A stretch of 64,000 nt of DNA from Geobacter sp. Its GTDB lineage: Bacteria; Desulfobacterota; Desulfuromonadia; Geobacterales; DSM-12255. The stretch spans positions 1-64,000 of the forward strand of contig VFJK01000007.1 of the NCBI GenBank assembly GCA_009886125.1. The letters run 5' to 3'. The position numbers were made by a program, and so were the translations under genes. Shown in pieces: positions 61,039 through 64,000 of the stretch. The notes beneath the pieces are model-generated. The model ran no database searches and was not told where the DNA came from. It was given only the letters and a program-made list of their open reading frames with translations. Numbering within the stretch: the first letter of the stretch is position 1; each line of letters starts with the position of its first letter.

Positions 61039-62651
61039 GGGATTCCCGTCCCTTTAAAATCATACGGCCCGTGGGTCACGACCGGCTCTTCCTCGAAGTT
61101 CTCCGTCGGCGGCGGGGTGGCAATGCTCCACTCCAGAGTCGCGCCCCCCCAGGGATTGCCCGTGAACGGCTCACCCCACAGCAGGCCGCGGAAGAGGTTC
61201 ACCAGCAGCAGCACCAGGCCAATGGCCAGGAGCCAACTGCCGACAGTAGAGGCGAGATTGAGCGGGGCGAACTCGGGGAGGTAGTCGTAGTAGCGACGCG
61301 GCATCCCCTTCATCCCCAGGACCATCATGCAGAAGTAGGTGATGTTGAAGCCGGTGAACAGCAGCCCCCAGGCGAGCAGGGCCGGTTTCTCGGCGTAACG
61401 GCGGCCGTAGAATTTGGGGAGCCAGTAGTGCATGGCCCCGAAAAAGGCGAAGCCGGAGCCGCCGAAGATGACATAGTGGAAGTGGCCGACCACGAACTGG
61501 GTGTCGTGGACATGGATATCAGTGGCTGCGGCACCGAGGATCAGCCCGGTGAGGCCACCGATGGAGAAGAGGAGTAGGAAGCTGAGGGCAAAGAGCATCG
61601 GCGCTTCGAGGGAGATGGAGCCCTTGTAGAGGGTGGCGACCCAGTTGAAGACCTTGATGGCCGACGGGATGGCAACGACAAAGGTGAGGAAGGAGAAGAC
61701 CAGGATGGCGGTGTCGCTCATGCCGCTGGTGAACATGTGGTGACCCCAGACCAGCGAGCCGGCCGCGGCAATGGCGACACTGGAAAAGGCGATCATCTTG
61801 TAGCCGAAGACCGGCTTGCGGGAGAAGACCGGAATGATCTCCGAGATCACCCCCATGGCCGGCAGGATCATGATGTAGACCGCCGGGTGGGAGTAGATCC
61901 AGAACAGGTGCTGGTACATGAGCGGATCGCCGCCCCGGGCGGAATCGAAGAGACCGGTGCCGAGCATTCTTTCGGCAATGACCAGTGCGAGGGTAATGCC
62001 GAGGATCGGCGTTGCCAGGATCTGCACCCAGGCGGTGGCGTAGAGCGACCAGACGAAGAGCGGCAGCCGGGTCCAGCCCATCCCCTCGGCCCGGAGGCGG
62101 TGGATGGTGGTGACGAAGTTGAGGCCGGTGAGGATGGAGGAGAAGCCGATGATGAAAACGCCGAAGACCGCCAGAGAGACGTTGGTGCCGGTACGGGCGC
62201 TGAACGGGACATAAAAGGTCCAGCCGGTGTCAGGTGGCCCGCCACCGGTGAACAGGGCGGTGATGATGATCCCTGCGCCGAGCATGTAGAGCCACCAGGA
62301 GAAGAGGTTGAGCCGCGGGAAGGCGACATCGCGGGCGCCGATCTGGATCGGCATGACCAGGTTGCCAAAGGCGCCGGGAAAGCCGGGGATGATGAAGAGA
62401 AAGACCATGATGACGCCATGGACGGTGAAGAGGGCGTTGTAGCTCTGTGCCCCCATGATGGTCCGGCCCGGCGCCATCAGCTCGATCCGGAGCAGCAGCC
62501 CGAGAACGACGGCGATCAGGAAAAAACCAAGGACCGAGTAAAAATAGAGCAGGCCGATCCGCTTGTGGTCTGTGGAGAAGATCCAGGCGGTGATACCGGT
62601 TTTGCCGGTGTCGTTCCAGAAACTGCTTGGGGTTGGCTGTTGTGGCATCAT
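61035..62651 (-). CDS. ctaD: Cytochrome c oxidase subunit I
   Basis: Catalytic subunit of the caa3 oxygen reductase, 538 residues with twelve helices. Metal ligands: low-spin heme His in ALFTVHGVIM, CuB and cross-linked Tyr in WIYSHPAVYIMILPAMG, HHMFTSGM for CuB, and HDTQFVVGHFHYVIF for heme a3 and the low-spin heme. The K-channel Thr/Lys region and the helix VI Tyr indicate an A-type enzyme. Overlaps with the SCO gene upstream and ctaE downstream show one tightly packed operon. Confidence 0.97.
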   Translation of the reverse strand: MMPQQPTPSSFWNDTGKTGITAWIFSTDHKRIGLLYFYSVLGFFLIAVVLGLLLRIELMAPGRTIMGAQSYNALFTVHGVIMVFLFIIPGFPGAFGNLVMPIQIGARDVAFPRLNLFSWWLYMLGAGIIITALFTGGGPPDTGWTFYVPFSARTGTNVSLAVFGVFIIGFSSILTGLNFVTTIHRLRAEGMGWTRLPLFVWSLYATAWVQILATPILGITLALVIAERMLGTGLFDSARGGDPLMYQHLFWIYSHPAVYIMILPAMGVISEIIPVFSRKPVFGYKMIAFSSVAIAAAGSLVWGHHMFTSGMSDTAILVFSFLTFVVAIPSAIKVFNWVATLYKGSISLEAPMLFALSFLLLFSIGGLTGLILGAAATDIHVHDTQFVVGHFHYVIFGGSGFAFFGAMHYWLPKFYGRRYAEKPALLAWGLLFTGFNITYFCMMVLGMKGMPRRYYDYLPEFAPLNLASTVGSWLLAIGLVLLLVNLFRGLLWGEPFTGNPWGGATLEWSIATPPPTENFEEEPVVTHGPYDFKGTGIP

Positions 62652-63460
62652 GGTTTATCCCCGGGAGGTGAACGCCGCTTTTTGCCGGTCAGGATCAGAA
62701 ATGCAAGGAACGCTCCCGCAGCGAGGATCACGGTTGTAGCGCTGACCCGCAGCAGGTTGAACACATAGGTCTTACCCGCAGGATCGTAGGTGAAGCAGAA
62801 GTCCATCACCTTGCGGATGGAGGCGCCGCTGACTCCGCTGCGGGCTTCGGTTATGGCCAGGGCCAGATCCTTGGGGAGGACGGTCAGGCCGTACAGATAA
62901 CGGATGATGGTGCCGTTTTTATCCACCATGATGCTGACCACCGGGTGGGTAAAATCCTCGCCCTGACGCTGGAAAAAATATCCGGCGCTGTCGGTCAGAC
63001 GATGGATGGCAGCATTGTCACCGGTCAGGAACCGCCACCCCTCTTCAGGGAAAGGCTTCCGGAAGGCGTCCAGGTAGATACGCTTGCTTCTTGCGGCGAG
63101 TTCCGGGGTCTCCCGCTCATCGAAACTGATGGAAAGCACCCGGTAATCCACTGCCGGTTTCTGCTCCAGTTTCTGCAGTGCAGAAGCCATACGTGTCTGC
63201 AGAACGCTGCAGACGTTGGCACATCTGTAATAGACGGGAAGGATGATGGTCGGACCGGTGATCAGTCCGGCAAGCGTGACCGTTTTACCGGTTTCGTCAC
63301 GAAAGGTGGTATCCAGGGGAATTTTTGCTCCGAGGTGCTCATCGATCCCTCCCGGCGGAAGCTGTGCCTGCCCGCCATCGGCGGTATGGGCAGGGAGCAT
63401 TCCCGGCATCAGGAGCAGCGCCATGAAAAGCAGTATGGAAGCACGTAGAGAAGTTCGCAC
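62648..63460 (-). CDS. SCO1/SenC-type copper chaperone with membrane tail
   Basis: Exported thioredoxin-fold protein that delivers copper to the CuA site of subunit II. GTG start at 63460; signal peptide 1-24; copper ligands Cys80 and Cys84 in YYRCANVCSVLQ and a His near 171 in DFTHPVVSIMVD. The C-terminal membrane helix (about 240-258: TVILAAGAFLAFLILTG) is an uncommon addition for SCO proteins and suggests tethering on the outer face of the inner membrane. First gene of the caa3 unit. Confidence 0.9.
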   Translation of the reverse strand: MRTSLRASILLFMALLLMPGMLPAHTADGGQAQLPPGGIDEHLGAKIPLDTTFRDETGKTVTLAGLITGPTIILPVYYRCANVCSVLQTRMASALQKLEQKPAVDYRVLSISFDERETPELAARSKRIYLDAFRKPFPEEGWRFLTGDNAAIHRLTDSAGYFFQRQGEDFTHPVVSIMVDKNGTIIRYLYGLTVLPKDLALAITEARSGVSGASIRKVMDFCFTYDPAGKTYVFNLLRVSATTVILAAGAFLAFLILTGKKRRSPPGDKP

Positions 63461-63486
63461 AGGATTCCGTTCAATGCCGGCAATTT

Positions 63487-63668
63487 CGGTAGCAGGCAGC
63501 TGCCGTCATTCGCGCTGACGAGCTGTTTCTGTAATTCTAGGTTCATTACGCTACAGCCGATGAACTCACCCTTCGGGTTCAGACAGCATCGGCTGTTTAC
63601 GCTCCATTTCACCAAGAATTACGACGAAACAGCTCTAATGCGCTCTGTACGGCAGCTGCCGGCTACCG
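63487..63668. repeat. MITE-like inverted-repeat element
   Basis: A ~182-bp palindromic unit with 20-bp terminal inverted repeats: left end CGGTAGCAGGCAGCTGCCGT, right end ACGGCAGCTGCCGGCTACCG (one mismatch). Inner arms also pair (GAGCTGTTTC with GAAACAGCTC, GTAATTCT with AGAATTAC, ACAGCCGATG with CATCGGCTGT). There is no coding frame. It ends two bases from the stop of the next gene. It may also act as a transcription barrier between the 107-residue gene and the oxidase operon. Confidence 0.8.
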
Positions 63669-63669
63669 T

Positions 63670-63993
63670 CTAATCACGATCAAAGGTCTTTCTGAACAGG
63701 TGCAGCAGCAGGGCAGCCAGGAGCGCGGCTGCAACAGCAGCGGCCCCGAACAGCCGGCGTTTGCGCAGCTGCTCATCTATGCCGTTCAGGAGATCGTCGA
63801 GTTTCTTCAGTTCAGCCCGTATCCGCGCGGATTCCGCAACAACCTTGTCGGTGTCAACGGTATGAAAAAGCGAGTGGAAGCTGTTGCGCACAGCGAACAG
63901 CCCCTTTTCCAGACGGTCGGTGTCTATCCCCTGTTGCTTGAAGCCAGCAGTCCGGGTCTCAATCGTCATGATCATCTTTTCCGTTTCACTCAT
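63670..63993 (-). CDS. Coiled-coil protein with C-terminal membrane helix, unknown
   Basis: A 107-residue helical protein (positions 10-80 strongly coiled coil: ADRLEKGLFAVRN-like heptads and ESARIRAELKKLDDLLNGI). A single membrane segment LFGAAAVAAALLAALLLHLF and a short basic tail follow. It is a tail-anchored protein of unknown function. The ATG lies seven bases from the window edge, so the true start may be further upstream; MIMTIET is another internal start. Confidence 0.6.
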   Translation of the reverse strand: MSETEKMIMTIETRTAGFKQQGIDTDRLEKGLFAVRNSFHSLFHTVDTDKVVAESARIRAELKKLDDLLNGIDEQLRKRRLFGAAAVAAALLAALLLHLFRKTFDRD

Positions 63994-64000
63994 CGCCGCC

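Noticed and set aside
61737-62768. 343-codon open frame opposite ctaD
   Set aside because: It is antisense to a well-conserved GC-rich oxidase gene, its product is low-complexity Asp/Glu/Gly-rich sequence, and it has no ribosome site. It is a composition artefact.

Overview
The window reads as chromosomal DNA of a Geobacter-like deltaproteobacterium (Geobacterales/Desulfuromonadia). The basis is the gene content: a 12-heme outer-surface lipoprotein cytochrome, a heme-bearing porin, a c-heme HD-GYP sensor, DUF4388 and REC-GGDEF regulators, a sigma-54 two-component pair, and both a bd-type and a caa3-type oxygen reductase in an otherwise anaerobic style genome. No genus can be fixed from sequence reading alone.

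Layout. 0.2-1.4 kb: a 3'-truncated restriction-type helicase at a junction with foreign DNA. 1.4-7.8 kb (minus): AMIN/amidase_3 cell wall hydrolase, MutS, QueA and a SpoIID-like protein. 8.1-10.2 kb: membrane HD-GYP regulator with a periplasmic CxxCH. 10.3-12.3 kb: two oligopeptide ABC ATPases. 12.3-14.5 kb: NadB, a stand-alone chorismate mutase and a free-standing copy of the regulatory ferredoxin-like domain normally fused to DAHP synthase. 14.5-19.8 kb: monoheme cytochrome plus heme-porin (minus), a BioD-like/DRTGG P-loop protein, and a 12-heme lipoprotein. 19.9-23.8 kb (minus): three overlapping genes pairing a Cys-type formate dehydrogenase with diaphorase subunits of the sulfhydrogenase/sulfite reductase type. 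23.9-27.2 kb: polar amino acid ABC transporter. 27.3-29.3 kb: TSUP permease and DUF4388 protein. 29.5-33.0 kb: secreted unknown plus ComEC. 33.1-39.5 kb: REC-GGDEF regulator, HisS, histidine kinase, sigma-54 activator, LysM L,D-transpeptidase. 39.7-41.3 kb: class I DAHP synthase (minus) and an RF-1-like GGQ protein.

41.4-53.1 kb is the accessory heart of the window: a sigma70-like promoter, a leader with a 29-codon open frame overlapping an intrinsic terminator, and then four exported proteins. These are a transglutaminase-fold protein ending in an NlpC/P60 tip, a small strongly AT-rich exported beta-rich protein, an alpha/alpha-toroid protein with carboxypeptidase-regulatory repeats, and a 1560-residue IgGFc-binding/Ig-like protein. 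The tip-plus-AT-rich-partner arrangement resembles a polymorphic toxin and its periplasmic immunity protein embedded in a conserved surface-protein cassette. This is the best candidate for an undescribed system.

53.2-63.5 kb holds aerobic respiration: an Rrf2 [2Fe-2S]-type regulator directly upstream of cydAB, then a minus-strand caa3 oxidase locus (SCO protein, CtaD, CtaE, subunit IV, CtaC with fused cytochrome c, CtaB, and a small cytochrome c). That locus is interrupted between ctaE and subunit IV by a ~1.4 kb insert with a Phd/PIN toxin-antitoxin pair, an acidic small protein, a small membrane protein and a diverged in-frame duplicate of the ctaE 3' end. The right edge has a 182-bp MITE-like inverted-repeat element and a coiled-coil membrane protein.

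Non-coding structure of note: two copies of a ~164-bp hairpin-bounded repeat (25.6 and 39.6 kb) whose closing stem shows compensatory changes, an 8-bp x6 tandem repeat before the TSUP gene, a palindromic repeat between mutS and queA, and several clean intrinsic terminators between convergent genes.
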